From an uncultured Paracoccaceae bacterium (GTDB taxonomy: Bacteria; Pseudomonadota; Alphaproteobacteria; Rhodobacterales; Rhodobacteraceae), in NCBI GenBank assembly GCA_937924905.1, contig CALDUK010000009.1:1-64000 (forward strand): a stretch of 64,000 bases of DNA, read 5' to 3'. Each line of letters opens with the position of its first letter. The stretch's first letter is position 1. Position numbers and translations under genes: made by a program. The notes under the pieces are model-generated. The model worked only from the letters and a program-made list of their open reading frames with translations, did not search any database and had not been told where the DNA came from. This document shows positions 52,559 through 60,866 of this stretch, piece after piece.

Positions 52559-53860
52559 ATGCCGCAATTTTTGCAAACCACCGACCCGGATTTCGAAGCG
52601 CAGTTTCAGGCATTGTTGTCGATGAAGCGCGAGGACGCGCCGGATGTGAACGCGGTTGTGGCCGATATTATCGCAGACGTGCGCGCCCGTGGCGATGCGG
52701 CGGTCTTTGATCTGACCGCCAAATTTGACCGCGTCGCCCTGACGCCCGAAACAATGGTCGTGTCTGAAACCGATGTCATGCAGGCCATGGAAGCGGTCAC
52801 GGATGCCGAAATTGACGCCCTCGAAATGGCCGCCGAACGGATCAGGGCCTATCACGAACGCCAGTTGCCCCGCGATGAAAAATGGACCGACAGCGTCGGC
52901 GCGATGCTGGGCTGGCGCTGGACTGCGGTCAGTGCCGCGGGGCTTTATGTGCCCGGCGGTCTTGCGACCTATCCCTCGTCTGTTCTGATGAACGCCATTC
53001 CGGCCCGCGTGGCCGGGGTTCAGCGGCTGGATATGGTGGTGCCAACGCCGGATGGCGCAATGAACCCTCTGGTGCTGGCAGCGGCCAAAATGGCCGGTGT
53101 CGATACGATTTACCGGATTGGCGGGGCCCAGGCCGTGGCCGCGCTGGCCTATGGCACAGAAACCGTGCGCCCGGTCGACAAGATCACGGGGCCCGGGAAC
53201 GCCTTTGTGGCGGCGGCGAAACGTCAGGTATTCGGGCAGGTGGGCATCGATATGATCGCAGGCCCGTCCGAAATTCTGATCATTGCCGACGCTGAAAATG
53301 ACCCGGACTGGATCGCGATTGACCTGCTTAGTCAGGCCGAACACGACGAAAGCGCGCAATCTTTGCTGATCACCACCGATGCGGACTTTGGCCGTCAGGT
53401 GGCCACCGCCGTCGAGACGCGGCTTGCATCGCTGGAACGCCACGCAATCGCAGGGGCCAGCTGGCGCGACTATGGCGCGATTATTGTCGTGCAAAACCTT
53501 GGCGAAGCCGCCGCTTTGACCGACGATATCGCGCCCGAACATCTGGAACTTTGCGTCGCCAACCCCGGCGCTTTGGCGGACAATATCACCAATGCCGGTG
53601 CCATTTTTCTGGGCGCCTGGACGCCCGAGGCGATTGGCGACTATATCGGCGGACCAAACCACGTTTTGCCAACGGCACGTTCGGCGCGGTTTTCGTCAGG
53701 CCTGTCGGTCCTGGACTTTATGAAACGCACCACCATCGCAGAAATGACGCCGGGGGCATTGTCAAAGATTGGGCCAGCGGCTGAAATTCTGGCGAAAAGT
53801 GAAAGTCTGGAAGCCCACGGTCTGTCGATCCGCGCGCGTCTTGACCGGCTGAACGAATAA
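52559..53860 (+). CDS. hisD: Histidinol dehydrogenase
   Basis: HisD oxidises L-histidinol to histidine in two NAD steps using zinc. The 433 residues contain AAGLYVPGGLATYPSSVLMN near 125, GGAQAVAALAYGTETV near 190, KITGPGNAFVAAAKRQV near 213 and the zinc/catalytic SEQAEHDES-type segment LLSQAEHDESAQSL near 256, with PEHLELC near 325 and GPNHVLPTARSARFSSGL near 366. It ends two bases before the convergent lipoprotein gene. Confidence 0.97.
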   Translation: MPQFLQTTDPDFEAQFQALLSMKREDAPDVNAVVADIIADVRARGDAAVFDLTAKFDRVALTPETMVVSETDVMQAMEAVTDAEIDALEMAAERIRAYHERQLPRDEKWTDSVGAMLGWRWTAVSAAGLYVPGGLATYPSSVLMNAIPARVAGVQRLDMVVPTPDGAMNPLVLAAAKMAGVDTIYRIGGAQAVAALAYGTETVRPVDKITGPGNAFVAAAKRQVFGQVGIDMIAGPSEILIIADAENDPDWIAIDLLSQAEHDESAQSLLITTDADFGRQVATAVETRLASLERHAIAGASWRDYGAIIVVQNLGEAAALTDDIAPEHLELCVANPGALADNITNAGAIFLGAWTPEAIGDYIGGPNHVLPTARSARFSSGLSVLDFMKRTTIAEMTPGALSKIGPAAEILAKSESLEAHGLSIRARLDRLNE

Positions 53861-53862
53861 CC

Positions 53863-54327
53863 TCAGCGGCGCGCTGTGCGTGCGTTCACTGCAGCTTCGA
53901 CGCGAACCGAACGAATGTTGGCCAGCTCTTGAACCGATAGCGACCGCGCTGCCGTGATCTCACGCGAGCGCACCGTTGAAACCGGTTGTCGCGTATCAGG
54001 CGGGAAGGCCCTGAAAACATACATCATTTCCCCATTCCTGGGTGTCTCGGAAGCCGGCACAAGCGCGGCACCATGCCACCCTTGGGTCGCAGGCACACCG
54101 GTGGCCCGCACGATTGCGCCAGTAGGCGTACGCTCGATCACCAGCGCGGTGATTTGTTGGACGCGCGGGCGCGGGTCTGTCGGCTCGGCAGGCGCGGGCG
54201 CGACGGTGTCTTCGGTCGTCTCGGCGCCGAACCAATTGAACGGGTTCAACCGGCTGTCGGACACGCGGGTACAGCCCGAAACCGTCAGCAGACTGACAAG
54301 CGCAACAATGAACAGGCGTGACGTCAT
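53863..54327 (-). CDS. Putative lipoprotein
   Basis: A 154-residue protein with a signal peptide ending in the lipobox VSGC (Cys19), so it is probably lipid-anchored. The next residues are Pro/Glu-rich (SRLNPFNWFGAETTEDTVAPAP), a linker; the rest (about 58-154) is a small folded part with VQQITALVIERTPTGAIVRATGV and an MMYVFRAFPPD strand. It converges on hisD and is divergent from sufE with 95 bases between starts. I do not recognise the family. Confidence 0.82.
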   Translation of the reverse strand: MTSRLFIVALVSLLTVSGCTRVSDSRLNPFNWFGAETTEDTVAPAPAEPTDPRPRVQQITALVIERTPTGAIVRATGVPATQGWHGAALVPASETPRNGEMMYVFRAFPPDTRQPVSTVRSREITAARSLSVQELANIRSVRVEAAVNARTARR

Positions 54328-54422
54328 GGCGAACCCTTTCCTCTGTTTCTCTGCTACCGGAAAGCCGGGGGCAAGAAAAGGATGACTGGACGAAGCGGCT
54401 TTGCAGGCTTACCTGACGGTGC

Positions 54423-54848
54423 ATGGCACAAGACGCATTTGAAGACATCGCCGATACCTTCGATTTCCTGGATGATTGGGAAGACCGCTATCGGCACGTT
54501 ATCGATATGGGCAAGGCGATGCCGCCCTTGCCCGAGGACCAACGTATTCCGGCAACCAAGGTCGACGGTTGCGCCAGTCAGGTCTGGCTGGTGCCCGAAA
54601 TTGATGGGCAGGGGGCGGGGGCAACGTTCCGGTTTCAGGGCGACAGTGATGCGATGATTGTACGCGGACTGATCGCGGTTCTGATCGCGCTTTACGACGG
54701 TTTGAAGGTCACAGATGTGCTGGCTGTTGACGCGTTTTCCGAGCTGGGGCGGCTGGGTTTGAACGATCATTTGTCGGCGCAGCGATCAAACGGCGTGCGT
54801 GCGATGGTACAACGCATTCGTAACATTGCCGAGGCGGCACAGGCCTAA
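54423..54848 (+). CDS. sufE: Cysteine desulfuration protein SufE
   Basis: SufE accepts persulfide sulfur from SufS for Fe-S assembly. The 141 residues fit the family, with the reactive Cys at about 50 in TKVDGCASQVWL and the conserved IADTFDFLDDWEDRYRHVI N-terminus and RGLIAVLIALYDG near 82. The remaining suf genes are not in the window, so this is an orphan SufE. It is followed by a convergent small membrane protein. Confidence 0.95.
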   Translation: MAQDAFEDIADTFDFLDDWEDRYRHVIDMGKAMPPLPEDQRIPATKVDGCASQVWLVPEIDGQGAGATFRFQGDSDAMIVRGLIAVLIALYDGLKVTDVLAVDAFSELGRLGLNDHLSAQRSNGVRAMVQRIRNIAEAAQA

Positions 54849-54850
54849 AT

Positions 54851-55153
54851 TCATCCAAACCGGTTTGAGCTGCTCCTGCGGCGCGGCAGGGCAAGGGCGA
54901 TGAACAAGGCGTAAAACATCAGAACGCAGGTGTGCGCGACCAAAACGGCCGGTGAAACCCGGGCCGGACGGTCAGATTTGTCCGGCCAATCGGGCACGGC
55001 GAAAACCTGATCGGCGAAGATCGGGGCCGAGGCCGAGATGATCTGAGGGTCGACCGAAAGCACGGTTGCGGCGCCAGCCTGCCACGCAAAGCACACAACC
55101 ATCAAAGCACCAAGACAAGTGATAAGCCCAATCCGGATCATGGCCACCACCAT
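54851..55153 (-). CDS. Small two-span membrane protein
   Basis: A 100-residue protein. The N-terminal hydrophobic segment (about 5-28) could be a signal peptide ending AGAA or a membrane span; a second span covers about 69-88, followed by a basic RRRSSSNRFG tail. The middle (about 30-65) is polar and probably periplasmic. Either the ATG at 55153 or 55141 can start it. It ends two bases before the convergent sufE stop. No family is recognised. Confidence 0.6.
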   Translation of the reverse strand: MVVAMIRIGLITCLGALMVVCFAWQAGAATVLSVDPQIISASAPIFADQVFAVPDWPDKSDRPARVSPAVLVAHTCVLMFYALFIALALPRRRSSSNRFG

Positions 55154-55176
55154 GCGCCAACGTGGTTTCCGAAACG

Positions 55177-55833
55177 TTAAGGTGGGGCTTGCCCTGACGT
55201 GTGCGCCAGCTGGTTCAGGGCGGTTTCGAGATCGCCGTAACCGGTTATCCGATGCTCGAATACCAACCCAAGCCGCCGGGCGCAGGCTTCGGCGATGGCG
55301 GTCAAATTGGGGTCATTTGTTTGGGCCTGGTAGACCAGTTTTTCATAGTGCCCGAAATAGCTGTCCCGAAGTTCGGGGTGGCGGTCAAGGCCAAGTGGTT
55401 TCCACACAAAAGCATCGAACTGACGAGCCAGGAAATCGGTCAGGTAGAAGGCTGTAAATTCATCCCCCGCGCGTTCCAGAAAGCCTTGGGTGCCTTCAAA
55501 AAACGCATAGCAATGGGGGCCGGGCAACATGTCTATCCCCATCTCATCCGCCAGCGCCTGCAATTGCCCGCCGGTACCGCAATCGGCATAGGCCAGGAAA
55601 ATACGTTCATACCCGTCGGTTTTCGCAATCGCCGCGCGCACTTCGGGCACAATCCGGTCCGGGTGATTGTGCAGGATGGCGGGCAGGCAATGAAGGTCGA
55701 TGTGGTCAAACTGGCGCGTTATCGCCAGAATCTCGCGTGCCAGAGCGCCGCATCCCAGAACCAGAATGCGGCCCGCGCCTGTCGGCGCAAGGCCCGTTTC
55801 TGTCAATACGTCGTCGCTTACCGTCATGGGCAT
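55177..55833 (-). CDS. DUF1638 domain protein
   Basis: A 218-residue cytoplasmic protein of DUF1638. Visible features are ILVLGCGALAREIL near residue 23-36, HCLPAILHNHPDRIVPEVR near 48-66, and the YADCGTGGQLQAL motif near 82, then GPHCYAFFEG near 104. Three Cys are conserved in the family (CGAL, DCGTG, HCY), suggesting metal or cofactor contact. It lies 37 bases after the corrinoid protein gene on the same strand. DUF1638 is often next to methylamine-type corrinoid proteins, so a role in corrinoid-linked one-carbon chemistry is inferred. Confidence 0.87.
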   Translation of the reverse strand: MPMTVSDDVLTETGLAPTGAGRILVLGCGALAREILAITRQFDHIDLHCLPAILHNHPDRIVPEVRAAIAKTDGYERIFLAYADCGTGGQLQALADEMGIDMLPGPHCYAFFEGTQGFLERAGDEFTAFYLTDFLARQFDAFVWKPLGLDRHPELRDSYFGHYEKLVYQAQTNDPNLTAIAEACARRLGLVFEHRITGYGDLETALNQLAHTSGQAPP

Positions 55834-55870
55834 GTCACCTGATCAGGCCCCGGTTTCACGCCCCGAAGCG

Positions 55871-56575
55871 TTAGCCCGCAGCCATCTGGTTATGCTTTCG
55901 GGCCATAAATTCTTTCGCCATATCAACCGCAACGGCGGCGTCACGGCAATAGCCATCGGCACCAATTGCTTTGCCGAACTCCTCGTTCAACGGCGCGCCG
56001 CCCACCAGGATAATATAGTCGTCGCGAATGCCCTGTTCGACCATGGCGTCGATCACGACTTTCATATAGGGCATAGTCGTTGTCAGAAGCGCGGACATTC
56101 CAAGGATGTCGGGCTGAAATTCATTCAACGCTTCGACATAGCTTTCGACCGGGTTGTTGATTCCGATATTCAACACCTCGAAACCCGCGCCTTCCATCAT
56201 CATTGTCACCAGGTTTTGGCCGATATCGTGGATATCGCCCTTGACGGTGCCGATGACCATCTTGCCGATGGTGGGCGCGCCGGTTTCGGCCAGAAGCGGT
56301 TTCAGGATCGCCATGCCGGATTTCATGGAATTTGCGGCCAGAAGAACTTCGGGCACAAAGAGAATGCCATCCCGGAAGTCTTCGCCAACGATTTTCATAC
56401 CGCCGACCAGCGCTTCGGTCAGCACCCGGTACGGGGCCCAGTCCCGGCCAAGAAGGATGTTCGTGCCTTCCACGACTTCGTCTTTCAAACCGTCATAAAG
56501 GTCGTCATGCATTTGCTGGACAAGTTCTTCGTCATCCAGTTCGCTGAGGACGATGTCGTCTTCTTCGTCAGACAT
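55871..56575 (-). CDS. Cobalamin-binding corrinoid protein (MtbC/MtgC-like)
   Basis: A 234-residue methyltransferase cognate corrinoid protein. The N-terminal four-helix cap (about 20-95) precedes a B12-binding Rossmann domain with the base-off motif DxHxxG (GDIHDIGQNL) near residue 115, then MSALLTTTMPYMKVVI and ILVGGAPLNEEFGKAIGADGY with the SxL and GG elements. The start at 56575 has a GGAAAA ribosome site; the longer frame to 56641 is rejected. It accepts a methyl group from a partner methyltransferase, but no such gene lies next to it in the window. Confidence 0.93.
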   Translation of the reverse strand: MSDEEDDIVLSELDDEELVQQMHDDLYDGLKDEVVEGTNILLGRDWAPYRVLTEALVGGMKIVGEDFRDGILFVPEVLLAANSMKSGMAILKPLLAETGAPTIGKMVIGTVKGDIHDIGQNLVTMMMEGAGFEVLNIGINNPVESYVEALNEFQPDILGMSALLTTTMPYMKVVIDAMVEQGIRDDYIILVGGAPLNEEFGKAIGADGYCRDAAVAVDMAKEFMARKHNQMAAG

Positions 56576-56664
56576 TTGCTTTTCCTTGACCCGAAACAAG
56601 AAGGGGTTCCCCCGGTGTACGAGGAAACCCACTTGGATCAAACGTCGATTTGCGACTTATAGGA

Positions 56665-57618
56665 TTATGCCTGCGACTTGCGGCGGCGCGCCCACAACCC
56701 TAAACCGCCCAGGCCGGCCAGCAACAGTGGGGCCGAGGCCGGAAGCGGGATTTCGGGCACGCTGACGTCAGCGCCGATTTCCGCACCAATCGCATCAGCC
56801 AGTGCAGAATGCACCCAGGCCGATGGATGGATCGGATCGTAAAGCGCATAGTCAAACGGGTCTGCCGCACATCCCGCCGGATCGGCAAGACAGGGGACCG
56901 AGACAAGCTCGGGCGGGACCGACGTGATGATTTCGCCAAAGAAGCCTTCGACATCAAAGAAATCGATGTCAGCCGTTGGCAGCGCGGTATCCAGTCCGGC
57001 CAGCGTCGATGACAACGCGGCGTTATAGGCTGTCGTCAGCCCGGTTGCCTGCGCCGATGCGACCGGATCGCCCGCATTTGCGGGCAAAAGGCCAAAGTCA
57101 GGCAGGCCCAGCACGACAAAGCGCTGGATGCCGACAAATTCGTGCAACCCTTGAACGGTGGTTGCAATTTTTGACACCACCGTTGTGATCAGATTGCCGA
57201 CATCTTCGTCGGTTGCATCGTCTTCGAGCGCCAGAAAATCATTTCCGCCGATCCAGATGGTGCCGACGGTGTTTTCGTCGACTTCGATGCCCGAGCGCGC
57301 AAAGGAAAACGCCTGACTGTAAAGGTCGGGAATGTCGTCATCATTCTGCGCCGCGCGCGCCCCGCCATAGGCAAAGTTCGTGCCGCCCTGCAACGAGGGC
57401 GTCAGGCCCAGTTGCGTGGCCCATGTATCGCCATTGGTGAACTGGCCACTGGGATAGATGGTGCGGTCAAATTCGCCGCCCTGAGCCTCGGTCGCCGTCG
57501 CGATATTGCCGCCATCCACCAGAGAATCACCAAAAGCAACGATATGAGCGGTACTTGCGTACCCCATTGTGGCTGACATCGTGAACAATGCTGCCGTTAC
57601 CGGTAAGATCGTTTTCAT
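56665..57618 (-). CDS. GDSL-family esterase/lipase with VPLPA-CTERM sorting signal
   Basis: A 317-residue exported SGNH hydrolase. A signal peptide (about 1-23) is followed by block I FGDSLVDGGN, the GGTNFAYGGAR element, the GGND block III in IWIGGNDF near 120 and the catalytic DxxH in DPIHPS near 262. The C-terminus is a sorting signal: IPLPAS at about 290, the span APLLLAGLGGLGLW and a RRRKSQA tail. The ATG at 57618 is chosen for the signal peptide. It should be displayed on the surface by an exosortase not seen here. The gene sits between the corrinoid genes and the cell-division cluster. Confidence 0.9.
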   Translation of the reverse strand: MKTILPVTAALFTMSATMGYASTAHIVAFGDSLVDGGNIATATEAQGGEFDRTIYPSGQFTNGDTWATQLGLTPSLQGGTNFAYGGARAAQNDDDIPDLYSQAFSFARSGIEVDENTVGTIWIGGNDFLALEDDATDEDVGNLITTVVSKIATTVQGLHEFVGIQRFVVLGLPDFGLLPANAGDPVASAQATGLTTAYNAALSSTLAGLDTALPTADIDFFDVEGFFGEIITSVPPELVSVPCLADPAGCAADPFDYALYDPIHPSAWVHSALADAIGAEIGADVSVPEIPLPASAPLLLAGLGGLGLWARRRKSQA

Positions 57619-57806
57619 TTCGTATACAACCCACACTTTTTCTTTGATCGTTAAAAGGCATGAATGCCCTTAGGGAAGGCAAGGTCAAAAATGTGCGCAG
57701 ACTGTTTCCCTGCATTCGGTTGGCCGGGATCGCGCCTGAATGACCAGCCCCCGGACAGGTCGAAATCTGCCAAATTCATGCCGGATTTAAGTGCCAGATT
57801 TTACGG

Positions 57807-58055
57807 ATGAGTTATTCTTTTTACGCCGCACTCGCCTGGTTGATCGTGGCCAATGTCATTGGCATGTTTCCGTCGAAGCACAAGCATTGGCCGCAGGCCT
57901 ATGCGCTGATTGCGATTGGTCTGCCCATTCTGGTTTGGGTCTTTTTTGAGAACGGCGCAGTGTTCGGTCTGGCTGTGCTGTTCGCCGCGATGTCGGTATT
58001 GCGCTGGCCCGTGCGGTTTCTGCTGCGCTGGCTGAAAACGCGAACTGTGAGCTGA
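57807..58055 (+). CDS. DUF2484 family membrane protein
   Basis: An 82-residue protein with about three hydrophobic segments (4-21, 32-48, 50-68) and a basic C-terminus (RFLLRWLKTRTVS). It matches DUF2484, a small family kept beside murB in Rhodobacterales. A weak ribosome site precedes the ATG. It opens the division-gene run, 59 bases before murB. Its role is unknown; linkage points to wall synthesis. Confidence 0.85.
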   Translation: MSYSFYAALAWLIVANVIGMFPSKHKHWPQAYALIAIGLPILVWVFFENGAVFGLAVLFAAMSVLRWPVRFLLRWLKTRTVS

Positions 58056-58114
58056 CCCACCGGCGGACCGCAATTCAATTTGTTCTTCGCAATCGGGAAT
58101 GCTAGCCCGACCTG

Positions 58115-59071
58115 ATGGCGCAGATTGACGATATCGACGTGCAGGGCCGACTGATTGCCGGGTATGATTTGTCTGGTGTCACCTGGCTGCGGGTCGGTGG
58201 TCCTGCGGAATGGCTGTTCATGCCGCAGGATGTTGAAGACCTTCGGCAGTTTCTTGCCGCTTTGCCAGGCGATGTGCCGGTCTTTCCTATGGGGGTCGGG
58301 TCGAACCTGATCGTGCGGGATGGGGGCATTCGCGGGGTGGTGATCCGCTTGCCGCGCGCTTTTGCCAGCATCGAGATTGACGGTGATTGCGTGACCGCCG
58401 GGGCGTCCGCGCTGGATGCGACGGTTGCCAAACAGGCCGCACGCGCGGGACTGGATCTGACGTTTCTGCGTACAATCCCGGGTGCGATTGGCGGGGCGGT
58501 GGCAATGAATGCAGGTTGCTATGGGTCGTATATTGCGGATCATTTTGTCCGCGCCGATGTCGTCTTGCGCAGCGGTGAGCGGGTGCAGCTGGGGCCGGAT
58601 GATCTGAATTTTCGCTATCGTCAAAGCAGCTTGCCCGCCGAAGCTGTCGTTGTTTCTGCGACCTTGCGGGCCCGGCGCGCCGATCCGGCCGATTTGGGCG
58701 CACGGATGGAAGCGCAGCTTGCCAAGCGGGATGAATCGCAACCAACCAAAGACCTGACGGCTGGTTCGACCTTTCGCAACCCGGCTGGTTTTTCGTCAAC
58801 GGGCGCGGCGGATGATCGCCATGATCTGAAAGCGTGGAAAGTCATCGACGCGGCCGGGTTACGGGGCGCGATGCTGGGTGGCGCACAAATGTCGCCAAAG
58901 CATCCGAACTTTCTGGTCAACACCGGCGACGCCACGGGCCTTGATCTGGAACGACTTGGCGAAGGGGTGCGGGAAAGGGTGTTCGCCCATTCGGGAATCA
59001 GGTTAGAATGGGAAATCAAGAGGGTCGGCGAACCGGCCCCTGAGGCAGAGAACGAAAACGCACCGGTCTGA
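58115..59071 (+). CDS. murB: UDP-N-acetylenolpyruvoylglucosamine reductase
   Basis: MurB uses FAD and NADPH to reduce the enolpyruvyl product of MurA to UDP-MurNAc. The 318 residues show the type II MurB pattern: [13 protein letters not shown] near 24, [22 protein letters not shown] near 60, [15 protein letters not shown] near 131, and the catalytic Ser in AGSTFRNP near 219. The last part [13 protein letters not shown] is also typical. It lies in order with ddl and ftsQ. Confidence 0.97.
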   Translation: MAQIDDIDVQGRLIAGYDLSGVTWLRVGGPAEWLFMPQDVEDLRQFLAALPGDVPVFPMGVGSNLIVRDGGIRGVVIRLPRAFASIEIDGDCVTAGASALDATVAKQAARAGLDLTFLRTIPGAIGGAVAMNAGCYGSYIADHFVRADVVLRSGERVQLGPDDLNFRYRQSSLPAEAVVVSATLRARRADPADLGARMEAQLAKRDESQPTKDLTAGSTFRNPAGFSSTGAADDRHDLKAWKVIDAAGLRGAMLGGAQMSPKHPNFLVNTGDATGLDLERLGEGVRERVFAHSGIRLEWEIKRVGEPAPEAENENAPV

Positions 59072-59100
59072 ACACCGGGCAACAATAGGTCAAGGCGGGT

Positions 59101-60015
59101 ATGTCGAGCAGGGCAACCCCGAATGTGACGGTACTGATGGGCGGACCATCCTCGGAGCGCGAGGTGTCGTTGTCCTCGGGGCGTGAATGCGCCGGCGCAT
59201 TGCGGGAAGCAGGATACAATGTCAGTGAACTTGACGCGGGCCGGGATGTGGCCGCGCGGCTGATCGAGACGTCGCCGGATGTGGTGTTCAACGCGCTGCA
59301 TGGCCGGTGGGGCGAAGATGGCTGCGTGCAGGGCATTCTGGAATGGCTGCGTTTGCCCTATACCCATTCTGGCGTGCTTTCGTCGTCGCTGGCCATGGAC
59401 AAGACCTGGACAAAATCTGTTTACGCAGCTGCGGGCATTCCCGTTGTCGACAGCGTCCTGAAACCAAAAGACGCAGTGCAGCGCGCCCATGTGATGGCGC
59501 CGCCTTATGTGGTCAAGCCCAACAACGAAGGATCGTCGGTCGGCATATATATTGTCGAAGATCCATCCAGCCCCCCGCCAGATCTCAGCGACGACATGCC
59601 TGAAACGGTGATGGTCGAAGCCTATGCGCCCGGGCGCGAATTAACGGTGTCGGTGATGGGGGACCGGGCCTTTTGCGTGACCGAGATCGTGACAGACGGA
59701 TGGTATGACTATCATGCCAAATATGCGGACGGCGGGTCGTCGCATGTTTTGCCTGCCGATATCCCCGATGAGATTGCCGATGCCTGTTTAACCCATGCCA
59801 AGACGGCGCATCGCGTTTTGGGTTGCCGGGGTGTCAGCCGCACGGATTTTCGCTGGGACGATACGCGCGGGCTTGCCGGACTGATTGCGCTGGAAACAAA
59901 CACCCAGCCGGGCATGACGCCGACTTCGCTTGTGCCAGAGCAAGCGGCGCATGTGGGGCTTGGTTTCCCTGACCTGTGTGACTGGCTTGTGAAAGACGCG
60001 TCATGCGACCGATGA
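59101..60015 (+). CDS. ddl: D-alanine--D-alanine ligase
   Basis: Ddl joins two D-Ala with ATP for the peptide stem of the wall. The 304 residues have the ATP-grasp fold: VLMGGPSSEREVSLSSG near 10-26, HGRWGEDGCVQG near 67, KPNNEGSSVGIYIV near 140 with the ATP lysine, and RTDFRWDD near 242 then LIALETNTQPGMTPTSL with metal ligands. It overlaps ftsQ by 13 bases, so they are coupled. Confidence 0.97.
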   Translation: MSSRATPNVTVLMGGPSSEREVSLSSGRECAGALREAGYNVSELDAGRDVAARLIETSPDVVFNALHGRWGEDGCVQGILEWLRLPYTHSGVLSSSLAMDKTWTKSVYAAAGIPVVDSVLKPKDAVQRAHVMAPPYVVKPNNEGSSVGIYIVEDPSSPPPDLSDDMPETVMVEAYAPGRELTVSVMGDRAFCVTEIVTDGWYDYHAKYADGGSSHVLPADIPDEIADACLTHAKTAHRVLGCRGVSRTDFRWDDTRGLAGLIALETNTQPGMTPTSLVPEQAAHVGLGFPDLCDWLVKDASCDR

Positions 60016-60854
60016 AGGATCCCGCCCCGTCGCGGTTTGCCTATAAGCTGAACCGCCTGATGTTGCGCCGCGGGATGCGCGGATTTCTGAGGTTTGGCTT
60101 GCCGGTTTTGATCGTGGCCAGCATTGGTGCGATCTGGGCATCCGAACCAGCGCGTGTCGAAGGGGCCAAGGACCGCGTGGCCGAATTGCGCCGTCAGGTT
60201 CAGGAACGCCCGGAATTCATGGTGCGGATGATGGCGGTTGAACAGGCGTCGGCGTCTTTGGCTGCAGATATTCGCGAAGTTCTGTCGCTGGATTTCCCGG
60301 TGTCGTCCTTCGATCTGGATTTGCCCGCGTTGCGCGCCCGGATCGAGGAGATGGATGCCGTCGCCTCGGCGTCGGTTCAGGTCAAGAGCGGCGGCGTCTT
60401 AAGTGTGTATGTGACCGAACGCGAACCCGTTGCCGTCTGGCGGACAAATGAGGGGCTTGTTCTTGTCGACCGTGAAGGACACCGGGTTGTCGATATCGCG
60501 ACACGCATCGAACGCCCGGAATTGCCCTTGGTGGTCGGGCAGGGGGCGGATGCGGCGGTTGAAGAAGTGCTGGGCCTGTTCGCGGCAAGCGCGCCACTGA
60601 ACGAACGTTTGCGGGGATTCCTGCGCGTGGGCGAACGGCGGTGGGATGTGGTGCTGGACCGGAACCAGCGGATCATGTTGCCCGAACACGCGCCTTTGAC
60701 CGCGTTTCAACGCGCGCTGGAACTGGACAAATCGCAAGACTTGCTGGCCCGCGATGTCTCGGTTGTTGATTTTCGCAATCCGGGTCGCCCGGTTTTGCGG
60801 CTGGGCCCATCGGGCAGCGACGATCTGATTGAAACCGAATTCGAGCTTGATTGA
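60003..60854 (+). CDS. ftsQ: Cell division protein FtsQ
   Basis: FtsQ links cytoplasmic and periplasmic parts of the divisome. The 283-residue protein has a basic cytoplasmic tail, one span at about 32-49 (GLPVLIVASIGAIWA), then a POTRA domain (about 85-155, with FPVSSFDLDLPALRARIEEM) and the FtsQ beta domain to the end. An ATG three codons on is an alternative start. The gene begins inside ddl and is followed by ftsA after 12 bases. Confidence 0.95.
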   Translation: MRPMKDPAPSRFAYKLNRLMLRRGMRGFLRFGLPVLIVASIGAIWASEPARVEGAKDRVAELRRQVQERPEFMVRMMAVEQASASLAADIREVLSLDFPVSSFDLDLPALRARIEEMDAVASASVQVKSGGVLSVYVTEREPVAVWRTNEGLVLVDREGHRVVDIATRIERPELPLVVGQGADAAVEEVLGLFAASAPLNERLRGFLRVGERRWDVVLDRNQRIMLPEHAPLTAFQRALELDKSQDLLARDVSVVDFRNPGRPVLRLGPSGSDDLIETEFELD

Positions 60855-60866
60855 GGAAAAACAAAA

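Noticed and set aside
55700-56662. A 320-codon plus-strand frame over DUF1638 and the corrinoid gene
   Set aside because: It is antisense to the corrinoid protein with its intact DxHxxG motif; the product is His/Arg/Phe-rich with no family resemblance.
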